Assembly (NCBI GenBank): GCA_902613755.1
Contig: CACMIH010000002.1
Location: forward strand, 1 to 64,000
Source of the DNA: an uncultured Pelagibacteraceae bacterium
GTDB lineage: Bacteria; Pseudomonadota; Alphaproteobacteria; Pelagibacterales; Pelagibacteraceae
Direction: 5' to 3'
Length of the DNA stretch: 64,000 nucleotides
Each line of letters opens with the position of its first letter. The first letter of the stretch is position 1. The position numbers were made by a program, and so were the translations under genes. This document shows positions 33,567 through 44,294 of the stretch, piece by piece. Below the pieces are notes generated by a model. The model was not told the origin of the DNA. It was given only the letters and a program-made list of their open reading frames with translations, and did not search any database.

Positions 33567-34706
33567 TTACCCGTTAAGTAATTTAATAGCGTAATTTAAC
33601 TGATTATCAGTGTCAGTTTTTATTCTAAAATCATCTCCTTCTTCATTTACTTCTATATCTGGTCTAACACCCACTTCAGAAATAGATTTTCCAGAAGGAA
33701 GATAATATTTTGCAACAGTTAATCTAATAGCTCCACGATTTTTTAAAGGAATAATTGATTGTACGGAACCTTTACCAAAGCTATTTTCACCAATGATGAT
33801 TGCTCTTTTGTGATCCTTTAAAGCTCCAGCAACAATTTCAGATGCAGATGCTGAACCATAGTTAATTAAAACCAATAATGTTTTTCCGTCAGTAATATCT
33901 CCTTTTTTTGCAAACCATTTTCTATTTTCAGATTTTTTTCTGCTTTTTGTTGAAACTATCTCTCCATTTTCTAGAAAAAAATCTGAGATTTTTATCGCTT
34001 GAGATAAAAGACCCCCAGGATTATTTCTTAAATCTAAAATAAACGAATTTAAGTTTTTATTTTTTTTAAGTTTTTTAATTTGTTTTTCTATTTGATCACT
34101 ACTGTTATCGTTAAATGAAGTAAGCCTGATGTATCCAATTTTTTCATCTATAATTTCAGATTTTACAGATTGAACCTGAATAACTTCTCTTATGATATTA
34201 AATGTTAATGCTTTTTTTTCGCCTCTTCGCCTTACTGTCAGTTCTATTCCTGAACCCACAGGACCTCTCATTAAATCAACAGCTTCACTTAATGATTTTC
34301 CTTGAACTTGAACATCATTTATTTTGACTATGTAATCACCAGCTTTTAATCCAGCCTTGGATGCTGGAGTATCATCTATTGGTGAAATTACTTTTACTAC
34401 ACCAGCCTCCATGCTAACCTCAATTCCTAATCCACCAAACTCACCGCTGGTTTCTGTTTGCATTTCATCAAAAATTTTAGGGGACATGTAGGATGAATAA
34501 GGATCTAAAGATTGTAAAAGTCCATTAATTGCAGAGTCCATACTTTCAGATTGATTAAACTCATCAACATATTCTTTATTAATTTTTTCTAGAACTTCAC
34601 CGAAAAGATCAATTTTTTTATAAATATCAATTTCAGCTGAAATAACTGTTTTAGTTAAGTAAATAATAGAGAAAAAAATTAATAATAAAAATTTAATTTT
34701 TTTCAT
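33567..34706 (-). CDS. ctpA: C-terminal processing peptidase, S41 family, periplasmic
   Basis: A serine protease of the CtpA/Prc family, 379 residues from the chosen start. The ATG at 34706 overlaps the rsfS stop as ATGA and begins a signal peptide (MKKIKFLLLIFFSIIYLTKTVISA); an upstream alternative would lack this. A PDZ domain follows (GLGIEVSMEAGVVKVISPIDDTPASKAGLKAGD). The catalytic Ser lies in NYGSASASEIVAGAL and the catalytic Lys in GENSFGKGSVQ. It should act on periplasmic or membrane proteins, perhaps cell-wall enzymes. Confidence 0.95.
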   Translation of the reverse strand: MKKIKFLLLIFFSIIYLTKTVISAEIDIYKKIDLFGEVLEKINKEYVDEFNQSESMDSAINGLLQSLDPYSSYMSPKIFDEMQTETSGEFGGLGIEVSMEAGVVKVISPIDDTPASKAGLKAGDYIVKINDVQVQGKSLSEAVDLMRGPVGSGIELTVRRRGEKKALTFNIIREVIQVQSVKSEIIDEKIGYIRLTSFNDNSSDQIEKQIKKLKKNKNLNSFILDLRNNPGGLLSQAIKISDFFLENGEIVSTKSRKKSENRKWFAKKGDITDGKTLLVLINYGSASASEIVAGALKDHKRAIIIGENSFGKGSVQSIIPLKNRGAIRLTVAKYYLPSGKSISEVGVRPDIEVNEEGDDFRIKTDTDNQLNYAIKLLNG

Positions 34707-35053
34707 ATCATCACTTTTTCTTTTGGGATTAGCTCTGACCAAATTTTCTCTAATTCATAAAACTTTCTTTTCTCTGGGTGAAAAATATGAACAATCAAAT
34801 CAATCCCATCAACAAGTTTCCATTCTCCACTTTCTTTACCTTCAATTTTAGAATCTTCTACACCGTTATTTTTAAGTTTTTCCAAAACTTGTTCCGATAA
34901 AGATTGGATATGTCTAGATGAAGTTCCACTTGCTATGATCATGTAATCAGCCATAGAACTTTTGTCTTTAAGATCAATAGTTACAATATCTTGAGCTTTA
35001 TTGAGATCTAATGTGTTGATTACAATTTCTTTTAAGTCTGAAATTTTGTCCAT
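34703..35053 (-). CDS. rsfS: Ribosome silencing factor RsfS
   Basis: RsfS binds L14 and blocks subunit joining when nutrients are scarce. The 116-residue protein shows the DUF143 pattern: KAQDIVTIDLKDKSSMADYMIIASGTSSRHIQSLSEQV, then EGKESGEWKLVDGIDLIVHIFHPEKRKFYELEKIW. It lies between nadD and ctpA. In many alphaproteobacteria rlmH and a murein peptidase gene intervene before ctpA; here they are absent. Confidence 0.96.
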   Translation of the reverse strand: MDKISDLKEIVINTLDLNKAQDIVTIDLKDKSSMADYMIIASGTSSRHIQSLSEQVLEKLKNNGVEDSKIEGKESGEWKLVDGIDLIVHIFHPEKRKFYELEKIWSELIPKEKVMI

Positions 35054-35071
35054 TAATTGATTTTTAGATTA

Positions 35072-35593
35072 TCAAATTTTTCTTAATTGAGAAGATGAAA
35101 TGTTGACTTTATTAAATTCTATAAACTCTAGATTGGTCTTACCGAGTTGCTTAAATGTCTTTGATTTTAAAGAATTTTTTTTATACCCATGTCTGTCAAA
35201 AACTAGAATATTACATTTTTGTGAAATTAATTCAGATTTATGCCATTTATGAAAATTAATAAGATTGTCGGCACCCATTAAAAAATAAATTTCAATGCTT
35301 TTATCTTTTTTTAAATGATTAATTAAATTTATAGTTTTATTTGATTTAATAATTTTCTCATAAAATTTTACCTTAATAAATAAATTTGTACCAATTATTT
35401 TTTTACAATATTTAATTCTGTCAGCAACAGTTGTTTTGCTCTCTATTTTAAACGGATTTTTTTTTGTAATTGCCCAAATAATTTTTTTGAGTTTAAATCT
35501 TTTTTTTGCTTCCTTAGAAATTGCTAAATGTCCTTTGTGAGCAGGATCAAACGATCCACCTAGCACACCAATTTTTATTTTTGCGTTATTCAA
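35072..35593 (-). CDS. nadD: Nicotinate-nucleotide adenylyltransferase
   Basis: NadD adenylates nicotinate mononucleotide in NAD synthesis. The nucleotidyltransferase motif GVLGGSFDPAHKGHLAI is at residues 9-25, and the C-terminal NISSSQLRKI is the expected substrate-binding ISST-type motif. At 173 residues it is at the short end of the family. It is one base downstream of proA and 18 bases upstream of rsfS. Confidence 0.95.
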   Translation of the reverse strand: MNNAKIKIGVLGGSFDPAHKGHLAISKEAKKRFKLKKIIWAITKKNPFKIESKTTVADRIKYCKKIIGTNLFIKVKFYEKIIKSNKTINLINHLKKDKSIEIYFLMGADNLINFHKWHKSELISQKCNILVFDRHGYKKNSLKSKTFKQLGKTNLEFIEFNKVNISSSQLRKI

Positions 35594-35594
35594 T

Positions 35595-36833
35595 TTAATT
35601 TCTTATTTTACCATTACTTGTTATTTCATATTTATACGAAATCAATTGATTTAAACCTACAGGACCTCTTGGTGGTAATGTATTAGTAGAAATTCCAACT
35701 TCTCCACCAAATCCAAATTCACCACCATCAGCAAATTGAGTTGAAGTATTATGCATTGCAATTGAGCTTTTAACATTTTTTAAGAAATATTTTGCTGTCT
35801 TTTTATTTTTTGTAATGATGGAGTCAGTGTGCATAGTTCCATATTTGTTAATATGCTTAATTGCCTCTTCAGAATTTTTAACAACTTTAACAGATACAAT
35901 TGATGCTAAATATTCAGTTGACCAATCTTTTTCTTTTGCAGGATATACTTGACCTTTGTAATAACTCTTTAAAATCTTATCGCCAATTATTTTACAACCA
36001 CTATTTTCAAGTGCCCGCAAAATAGGATTACTAAATTTTTTGACTATATTTTTATGAATAAGGATAGTTTCGGTTGCACCACAAATACTTGTATTTCTCA
36101 ATTTAGCATTATAAACAACTTCTTTAGCCATTTTTAATTCTGCATCTTTATCTATATAAGTATGACAAAGTCCCTCTAAGTGCCCAATTATAGGTACTTT
36201 GGATAATTCTAAAACTTTTTTAACTAAATTTTTTCCACCACGAGGTATAATGACATCGATATATTTTTTCATTTTAGAAAGCATTATATCTACTAGTTTT
36301 CTTTGTTTTGAGTCGATAAATTGAATAAAGTTTTCATCAACTTTATTTTTTTTTAGTGCTTTTCTAAACAACTTAGCTAAAGCTTTATTTGAATTTATGG
36401 CCTCAGAGCCTCCTTTCAAAATCACTACATTTCCAGATTTAAAACAAAGACTAGCGACATCAGAAGTTACATTTGGCCTACTTTCATAAATAACACCAAT
36501 AACTCCAATTGGAATTGATACTCTTTTTATGATCAAGCCATTTTGTCTTTTCCATTTGTCTAAAGTATTATCTATTGGATCCCTTAATTTAGCTATTTTT
36601 AAAATAGAATTTATAATTCCGTTCAATTTGTTTTCATTTAAATGAAGTCTTTTGATTAAGTTCTCTTTTAACCCTCTTTTTCTTGCGTAATTAATATCTT
36701 TTGAATTTTGATTAATAATAAATTTTTTTTCATTATTAATTAATTTCGCGTAATCATTTAAGACTTTATTTTTTACTTCAGTTGTAACTTTATACTGACT
36801 AGCTTTTCGAGCTTTTATTCCAATTAAATTCAT
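35595..36833 (-). CDS. proA: Glutamate-5-semialdehyde dehydrogenase (gamma-glutamyl phosphate reductase)
   Basis: ProA reduces gamma-glutamyl phosphate to the semialdehyde in proline synthesis. IGVIYESRPNVTSDVASLCFKSGN, VIIPRGGK and the catalytic cysteine in NTSICGATETILIH are present, with GEVGISTNTLPPRGPVGL at the end. I take the ATG at 36833 (MNLIGIKARKAS), which fits the family N-terminus; an ATG four codons earlier at 36845, just after the proB stop, is the alternative. The protein has 412 residues. Confidence 0.97.
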   Translation of the reverse strand: MNLIGIKARKASQYKVTTEVKNKVLNDYAKLINNEKKFIINQNSKDINYARKRGLKENLIKRLHLNENKLNGIINSILKIAKLRDPIDNTLDKWKRQNGLIIKRVSIPIGVIGVIYESRPNVTSDVASLCFKSGNVVILKGGSEAINSNKALAKLFRKALKKNKVDENFIQFIDSKQRKLVDIMLSKMKKYIDVIIPRGGKNLVKKVLELSKVPIIGHLEGLCHTYIDKDAELKMAKEVVYNAKLRNTSICGATETILIHKNIVKKFSNPILRALENSGCKIIGDKILKSYYKGQVYPAKEKDWSTEYLASIVSVKVVKNSEEAIKHINKYGTMHTDSIITKNKKTAKYFLKNVKSSIAMHNTSTQFADGGEFGFGGEVGISTNTLPPRGPVGLNQLISYKYEITSNGKIRN

Positions 36834-36845
36834 ATATTTAATCAT

Positions 36846-38940
<2,095 letters not shown>

Positions 38941-38956
38941 TTAATTGGTTGTACTA

Positions 38957-39211
38957 TTAATTGGGCTTTACAGAAACGAAAGTTCTATCTGATTTAGATT
39001 TTTTGAATACAACTTTTCCTTTAACAACTGAAAATATTGAATGATCTTTACCCATACCAACATTTTCGCCTGGAAAAATCTTAGTCCCTCTTTGTCTAAC
39101 AATTATGTTTCCAGGAATTACTGTTTCACCACCATACTTTTTTACGCCAAGTCTTCTACCGGCACTATCTCGTCCGTTTCGTGATGATCCACCTGCTTTT
39201 TTTGTTGCCAT
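38957..39211 (-). CDS. rpmA: Large ribosomal subunit protein L27
   Basis: L27 reaches the peptidyl-transferase centre with its N-terminal tail. [29 protein letters not shown] is the standard start of the family, followed by [25 protein letters not shown]. Length 84. It lies 14 bases downstream of rplU and about 31 bases upstream of obgE. Confidence 0.99.
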   Translation of the reverse strand: MATKKAGGSSRNGRDSAGRRLGVKKYGGETVIPGNIIVRQRGTKIFPGENVGMGKDHSIFSVVKGKVVFKKSKSDRTFVSVKPN

Positions 39212-39225
39212 AATTTACCTAATAA

Positions 39226-39624
39226 TTATTTGCTTACTGCTTCCTTAACTTCTTCTTTTTTTGAAGTTTTAGAAATTTTTTCAGCTTCTGATAACACCTT
39301 ACCATCTTTTGAAAAAATTTTGTTAATTCTTATCATAGAATATTCTTGTCTATGCCCATTTTTTCTTCTTGAATTTTGTCTTCTTCTTTTTTTAAAAATT
39401 AAAATAGTTCTATTTTTACTATTTTTAATTAAATTAGCTTCTACTTTTGCACCCTCAACATTTGGAGTTCCAATTTCAATTGATTTGTCATCACCGTATG
39501 CCAAAATTTCATTAAACTCTATCTTAGTCTCAGGTTTAGAATCTGGTAATTTTTCAATCTTTAGAATTTCTCCAGATTTTACTTTATACTGTTTTCCACC
39601 TGTTTTTATTACTGCGTATGACAT
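39226..39624 (-). CDS. rplU: Large ribosomal subunit protein L21, with charged tail
   Basis: L21 is a primary 23S rRNA-binding protein. YAVIKTGGKQYKVKSGEILKIEKL at the N-terminus and KKRRRQNSRRKNGHRQEYSMIRI near residue 80 are diagnostic. The core ends near residue 104. The remaining 28 residues (GKVLSEAEKISKTSKKEEVKEAVSK) are a charged extension, milder than the one on L19. A sigma70-like promoter lies just upstream. Confidence 0.97.
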   Translation of the reverse strand: MSYAVIKTGGKQYKVKSGEILKIEKLPDSKPETKIEFNEILAYGDDKSIEIGTPNVEGAKVEANLIKNSKNRTILIFKKRRRQNSRRKNGHRQEYSMIRINKIFSKDGKVLSEAEKISKTSKKEEVKEAVSK

Positions 39625-39650
39625 AGTATGATTTAATTTAAAGTTACCGC

Positions 39651-39678
39651 AATATAGTTGTAGTCAGCCTTTAGTCAA
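39651..39678 (-). promoter_or_regulatory. Sigma70-type promoter for rplU-rpmA
   Basis: On the minus strand TTGACT (39678-39673) is followed after 16 bases by TATATT (39656-39651). Transcription would start near 39644, about 20 bases before the rplU ATG. Confidence 0.6.
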
Positions 39679-39688
39679 GCCGAATTAA

Positions 39689-40408
39689 TTAGAAATTATC
39701 CTTAAAATCTCTTAATTTTGAAAAGGTTTTTAGATCTTTTGCTCTTAAAAATATATTACAATCCAATTCCTCTTTTAAAGTTGAGGGTATGGTAGGAATT
39801 CCATTTTCTCTTAATTTTTCTATTTTTTCTATTTTTTTTTGTAAATCTTTGTTCTCAGAATCATATTTTTTACAAAATTTTGCATTATTAAGAGTGTATT
39901 CATGACCACAATAAATTTTTGTTTCTTTTGGTAATAATTTAATTTTGTTCAAAGACTCAAACATTTCTTCATAAGAGCCTTCAAATATTCTTCCACAGCC
40001 AAGTGAGAAAAGTGTATCTCCAGTAAAAACTAATTTTTCTTTAAAAAAATTAAAACAAATATGGCCTGATGTGTGTCCAGGTATATGCATAATTTTAGCT
40101 TCAAAGTTTTCAGCTTTCCATATTTGATTATCTTCTAACAATATGTCTATCCCAGGTATTCTTTTTGAGTCTCCTTTAAAACCCACAACAACTGACCCAT
40201 ATTTTTTTTTTAATTCTTGATTTCCTCCTATATGATCATAATGATGATGAGTATTAAGAATATATTTTAATTTTATATTTTTATTTTTTAGGAAATTCAT
40301 TATTGGTTTAGACTCACTGGGATCTACAACACACGCAAAATTGTTACTTTCGTCTATTATTAAATAGCTATAGTTGTCTTGAAGACAGGGAATAATTTCA
40401 ATCCGCAT
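39689..40408 (-). CDS. gloB: Hydroxyacylglutathione hydrolase (glyoxalase II)
   Basis: GloB hydrolyses S-lactoylglutathione to lactate, completing methylglyoxal detoxification. It is a metallo-beta-lactamase-fold enzyme with H54, H56, D58 and H59 in THHHYDH, HIPGHTSGHICF, FTGDTLFSLGCGR and YCGHEYT. Its 239 residues are near normal length for the family. It is one base downstream of metW on the same strand, so it probably belongs to the metXW transcript. Confidence 0.95.
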   Translation of the reverse strand: MRIEIIPCLQDNYSYLIIDESNNFACVVDPSESKPIMNFLKNKNIKLKYILNTHHHYDHIGGNQELKKKYGSVVVGFKGDSKRIPGIDILLEDNQIWKAENFEAKIMHIPGHTSGHICFNFFKEKLVFTGDTLFSLGCGRIFEGSYEEMFESLNKIKLLPKETKIYCGHEYTLNNAKFCKKYDSENKDLQKKIEKIEKLRENGIPTIPSTLKEELDCNIFLRAKDLKTFSKLRDFKDNF

Positions 40409-40409
40409 T

Positions 40410-41006
40410 TTATTTTTCTATCAAAAATATACCTAGATCTGCAAACAAATTTTTAACCCCTAAATTACTCTCATTTATTATTGATGAATTCAGATTATTT
40501 AAAGCGAGTGATTTAAAAATTTTAATATCTTTTGATTTTACAAAGTGAAAAAAATCTTTGATTGTACACATATGTAAATTTGGTGTGTTATACCATTCAT
40601 CTGGTAATGTTTTTGTAACTGGCATTGTGCCTTTTAATAATAAATGAAATCTTACTTTCCAGTATCCAAAGTTAGGAATTGTAACTATTGCTTTTTTTCC
40701 AACTCTTAGAAGTTCATCTAAAACTAATTCAGGATTAAGAAAAGCTTGTAGGGTTTGACTTAAAACAACATAATCAAATGATTTGTCCGGAAATTGCTTT
40801 AAATCTTTTTCAGCATTTCCTTCAATTACAGTTAAACCTTTTGCAATGCATTCTTGCACTTTTTCTTTTGAAATCTCTAATCCTCTTATATTCATGTTTT
40901 TATTATCCTTTAAAAATTTCATCAAGGTTCCATCAGCACAACCTACATCTAAGACTTTCTTATCTTTTTCAATTAAATCTGCTATTACCTGAAATTCATT
41001 TTTCAT
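40410..41006 (-). CDS. metW: Methionine biosynthesis protein MetW
   Basis: MetW is a class I methyltransferase-like protein that partners MetX in alphaproteobacteria. KVLDVGCADGTLMKFLKD is the SAM-type glycine loop near residues 17-34. GNAEKDLKQFPDKSFDYVVLSQTLQAF and VTIPNFGYWKVRFHLLLKGTMPVT are MetW signatures. Length 198. It is two bases downstream of metX and shares its riboswitch-controlled transcript. Confidence 0.96.
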   Translation of the reverse strand: MKNEFQVIADLIEKDKKVLDVGCADGTLMKFLKDNKNMNIRGLEISKEKVQECIAKGLTVIEGNAEKDLKQFPDKSFDYVVLSQTLQAFLNPELVLDELLRVGKKAIVTIPNFGYWKVRFHLLLKGTMPVTKTLPDEWYNTPNLHMCTIKDFFHFVKSKDIKIFKSLALNNLNSSIINESNLGVKNLFADLGIFLIEK

Positions 41007-41008
41007 AA

Positions 41009-42124
41009 TTAATTTTCTTCGTAAGATTTATCTAAAAAGTTTTTAAGTGCACTTAAGAAATCAGGAACGTCTAGTAAAAAGGAGTCGTGACCTTTATCTG
41101 ACTCAATTTCTACAAATCCAACATCAGCTCCTATTGAGTTTAAAGCAATCACAATATCTTTGTTTTCTTGGGTTGGATAAAGCCAATCTGAAGTAAATGA
41201 AATTATAAAAAATTTCGCTTTTGTATTTTTAAATGCTTCTGAAAGATTACCATTGAATCGCTTAGCTAAATCAAAATAATCCATAGCTCTAGTGATATAA
41301 AGATAACTATTTGCATCAAATCTATCTACGAATACTGAGCCCTGATATCTCAAATAACTTTCTATTTGAAAATCAGCATCAAATCCAAATTTAAGATCTT
41401 CTCTTTCTTGTAACTTTCTTCCAAATTTTTCCTGCAAACCTTTTTTAGATAAATAAGTTATATGAGCTGCCATTCTAGCTACAGCCAATCCCTTTCCAGG
41501 ATTAGTGTCGTTTGATGTATAGTTTCCCTGTTCCCAGTTACTATCAGCTGTAATAGCTTGTCTGCCTAGTTCGTTAAAAGCAATATTTTGTGCTGAATGA
41601 CTGGATGTGGTTGCTATTGGTATCACTGTTTTAGATTTATCAGGAAAGTTGCTGATAAACTGAAGGACCTGCATACCTCCCATTGAACCTCCAGTTATAG
41701 AAAATAATTTATCTATACCAAAATGATCAAGTAAATTATATTGAGCATTTACCATATCATTAATTGTAATAACTGGAAAATTTGTTCCGAAAATTTTTTG
41801 ATCAGGATCTTTATGACTTGGTCCGTATGATCCCATACATCCACCAATTACGTTAGAGCAAATAACAAAATATTTATTCGTATCGATAGCCTTATCAGGA
41901 CCTACTGCATAACTCCACCAACCCTCTTTGTTAGTTACAGGGTTTATTCCGCTTACAAATTGATCTCCTGTTAGAGCATGAAAAACTAATATTGCATTAT
42001 CTTTTTTTGAATTAAGTGAACCGTAAGTTTCATAGGCTATAGGAAAATCTTTTATGGTCTTTCCACAGTCTAATTTTAGTGGTTTCTTTACAATTAACTT
42101 TTTTATATTTCTCTCAGTATTCAT
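41009..42124 (-). CDS. metX: Homoserine O-acyltransferase MetX
   Basis: MetX acylates homoserine, the committed step of methionine synthesis. It has the alpha/beta-hydrolase fold, with the nucleophile S147 in GGSMGGMQ, an aspartate in SFTSDWLYPT and H346 in DKGHDSFLLD. LVFHALTGDQF and GWWSYAVGPDKAIDT are family motifs. The protein has 371 residues. Whether it uses acetyl-CoA or succinyl-CoA cannot be read safely here. A SAM-II riboswitch lies in its leader, so expression should fall when SAM is plentiful. Confidence 0.97.
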   Translation of the reverse strand: MNTERNIKKLIVKKPLKLDCGKTIKDFPIAYETYGSLNSKKDNAILVFHALTGDQFVSGINPVTNKEGWWSYAVGPDKAIDTNKYFVICSNVIGGCMGSYGPSHKDPDQKIFGTNFPVITINDMVNAQYNLLDHFGIDKLFSITGGSMGGMQVLQFISNFPDKSKTVIPIATTSSHSAQNIAFNELGRQAITADSNWEQGNYTSNDTNPGKGLAVARMAAHITYLSKKGLQEKFGRKLQEREDLKFGFDADFQIESYLRYQGSVFVDRFDANSYLYITRAMDYFDLAKRFNGNLSEAFKNTKAKFFIISFTSDWLYPTQENKDIVIALNSIGADVGFVEIESDKGHDSFLLDVPDFLSALKNFLDKSYEEN

Positions 42125-42157
42125 AGTTCTTGACTGTTTCGAATTGTGAGAAAAAAA

Positions 42158-42208
42158 ACTATTTTAGCGGTTTTTTTTAAGCGCTCGCAATTCAGTTAAA
42201 TCAGCGCA
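42158..42208 (-). ncRNA. SAM-II riboswitch in the metX leader
   Basis: The minus strand reads GCGCTGATTTAAC, then TGAATTGCGAGCGC, an A-rich stretch and CCGCTAAAA. This matches the SAM-II (metA/metX) aptamer from marine and other alphaproteobacteria: the GCGCT/AGCGC stem P1, the conserved GATTTAAC loop, and the 3' GCTAAAA strand that forms the H-type pseudoknot. The aptamer begins at or within a base or two of the predicted transcription start. About 34 bases separate its 3' end from the metX ATG. Confidence 0.93.
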
Positions 42209-42213
42209 TAATT

Positions 42214-42242
42214 TTTTTACTAGAACTTATTTATTATGTCAA
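42214..42242 (-). promoter_or_regulatory. Sigma70-type promoter for metX-metW-gloB
   Basis: A perfect TTGACA (42242-42237, minus strand) is followed after exactly 17 bases by TAAAAA (42219-42214). Initiation about seven bases downstream gives a transcript starting near 42207-42208, right at the 5' edge of the SAM-II aptamer. Confidence 0.65.
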
Positions 42243-42315
42243 TTTTTTAAAAAATCCTCTTATTCTCTATAAAATTTTGTAATTTTATCTATAAAGAGCA
42301 CATAAATTAAAAAAA

Positions 42316-43401
42316 ATGATAACTCCAAATTTCAAAAAATTTAAAATCGAGGCTTATAAGCCTGGTAAATCAAAAGTTAAGAAGCTTAAGAACATAATTA
42401 AGCTTTCTGCAAATGAGTCTGCTTTAGGTATGAGCCCTAAAGCAAAGAAAATAATATCAAATAAAAATCTGAATTTAGATAAATATCCAGATGGAAAATC
42501 TCAAAATTTAAGAAAAGCAATATCTAAAGCTTATAAATGTAATTCTGAGAAAATTATTTGTGGAGCTGGTTCAGATGAAGTTATTCAAATGCTCTGTCAG
42601 TTGTTTTTAAACCCAAAAGATGAGGTTGTGGTACCAGAGTACAGTTTTTTAATGTACAGAATTTACTCAAAAATTGTAGGTGCAAAAGTTGTATTTGCAA
42701 AAGAAATTAATTTTAAGGTTTCGGTAAATGAAATTTTAAAAAAAATAACAAAAAAAACTAAAATTGTGTTTATAGCTAACCCAAACAATCCTACGGGAAC
42801 TTACTTAACGAAAAAAGAAGTTTTAGAATTAAGAAAAAGATTAAATAAAAAAATTTTACTAGTCATAGATGATGCCTATGCAGAATATATGAAAAACAAA
42901 GATTACTCATCTGGGTTAGATTTGTTTAAAAATAAAGACAATGTTTTCATCCTTAGAACTTTTTCAAAAATGTTTGGATTAGCTTCTCTGAGAGTAGGTT
43001 GGGGATATGGATCAAAAAAAATAGTTGATGCGTTAAATGTTATAAAACCACCATTTAATGTAAATGGTATTGCCCAATTAGCTGCCACCGAGTCACTGAA
43101 GGATAAAGCTTTCATAAATAAATCGATTAGACATAATTTATTATATTCTAAAAAAATTAAGAAATTTCTAGAGACATATAATATTTTTTCAAATTCAGTT
43201 TCAGCAAATTTTTTGTTACTTAATTTTGAAAAATGCAGATATTCAGCAAAATTTCTTTATGAAAAACTTAAAAATAAGGGAATTATTTTAAGATCAACAG
43301 AAGATGGTTATCATATAAAGAATAAATTAAGGTTAACTATTGGATCTAAAAAAGAAAACTTAAAATTTATGAGTGTTATTAATCAAGTATTGAAAAAATG
43401 A
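42316..43401 (+). CDS. hisC: Histidinol-phosphate / aromatic aminotransferase
   Basis: A fold-type I PLP aminotransferase, 361 residues. The HisC pattern is clear: IKLSANESALGMSPKA, YPDGKSQNLRKAI, ANPNNPTGTYL, DDAYAEYM, and the PLP lysine K218 in RTFSKMFGLASLRVGW. HisC makes histidinol phosphate in histidine synthesis, and many HisC-like enzymes also transaminate prephenate or aromatic 2-oxoacids. Because it overlaps tyrA by four bases, an aromatic amino-acid role is at least as likely as histidine synthesis. Confidence 0.9.
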   Translation: MITPNFKKFKIEAYKPGKSKVKKLKNIIKLSANESALGMSPKAKKIISNKNLNLDKYPDGKSQNLRKAISKAYKCNSEKIICGAGSDEVIQMLCQLFLNPKDEVVVPEYSFLMYRIYSKIVGAKVVFAKEINFKVSVNEILKKITKKTKIVFIANPNNPTGTYLTKKEVLELRKRLNKKILLVIDDAYAEYMKNKDYSSGLDLFKNKDNVFILRTFSKMFGLASLRVGWGYGSKKIVDALNVIKPPFNVNGIAQLAATESLKDKAFINKSIRHNLLYSKKIKKFLETYNIFSNSVSANFLLLNFEKCRYSAKFLYEKLKNKGIILRSTEDGYHIKNKLRLTIGSKKENLKFMSVINQVLKK

Positions 43402-44294
43402 AAAATATTTTAATTATTGGCTGTGGATTATTAGGTTCATCTTTATTAAGGCGTATAAGCAAAAAAAAAATAGCAAAAAAAATATTTATTTATGAAAAAT
43501 CAAAATCAAATATCGCTAAGATAAAAAGATTAAAATTACCTGGAACAATTGTTAAATCATTAAAAGAAGGTACAAGTAATTCTGATTTAATTATTTTTTG
43601 TACACCAATGAGTGAATACAAAAATATTATTTTAAAAATTAATAAATTTATACCATCGAAAACATTGATTACAGATATTGGTTCTTCAAAAATTGAAACT
43701 TCTAAAATTATAAATAAATTTTTAAAGAAAGGTATTCATTGGATTCAAAGTCACCCGATAGCTGGATCAGAGGTCAGTGGACCAGAGCATGGTAAAGAAA
43801 ACATGTTTACTGATAGATGGTGCATAATAATTAAAGAAAAAAATATTAAAAAAAATAATATAAATATTTTAACTAAGTTTTGGAAAAAAATTGGAGCAAA
43901 AGTAGTTGTTATGAGCGCTGAAAAACATGACAAAATTTTTTCTATTACTAGTCATTTACCACACTTAATTGCATATAATCTGGTGAAATCTGCACAAGAT
44001 TTTGAGAAAAAACAAAATTATGAGCTAATCAAATATAGCGCTGGTGGATTACGAGATTTTTCTAGGATTGCAGCATCAAATGAAATCATGTGGAGAGATA
44101 TTTTTTTTAACAATAAAAATAATATTTCAAAAGCGATTGATTTATTTATTAAAAATTTAAATCAATTTAAAAAAGATATTAATTCAAAAAATAATACGTC
44201 TATCGTAAAGAAACTTATTCAGACTAAAAAAGTAAGGTCCAAAATCATCAAATTGAAACAAGATATAGACAAGCCAGACTTTGGAAGAAATTAA
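43398..44294 (+). CDS. tyrA: Prephenate/arogenate dehydrogenase
   Basis: TyrA oxidatively decarboxylates prephenate (or arogenate) for tyrosine synthesis. The Rossmann motif IIGCGLLGSSLLRRI is at residues 5-19. FCTPMSEYKNI, DIGSSKIE, HPIAGSEVSGPEHG and TSHLPHLIAYNLV are conserved in the family. Length 298. The gene overlaps hisC by four bases (ATGA) and meets the convergent NlpC/P60 gene in a shared TTAA. Confidence 0.95.
   Translation: MKNILIIGCGLLGSSLLRRISKKKIAKKIFIYEKSKSNIAKIKRLKLPGTIVKSLKEGTSNSDLIIFCTPMSEYKNIILKINKFIPSKTLITDIGSSKIETSKIINKFLKKGIHWIQSHPIAGSEVSGPEHGKENMFTDRWCIIIKEKNIKKNNINILTKFWKKIGAKVVVMSAEKHDKIFSITSHLPHLIAYNLVKSAQDFEKKQNYELIKYSAGGLRDFSRIAASNEIMWRDIFFNNKNNISKAIDLFIKNLNQFKKDINSKNNTSIVKKLIQTKKVRSKIIKLKQDIDKPDFGRN

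Noticed and set aside
42243-42315. Riboswitch or leader peptide upstream of hisC
   Set aside because: The region is AT-rich with only weak TATAAA-like elements. No run of His codons, no attenuator hairpin and no known aptamer was seen.
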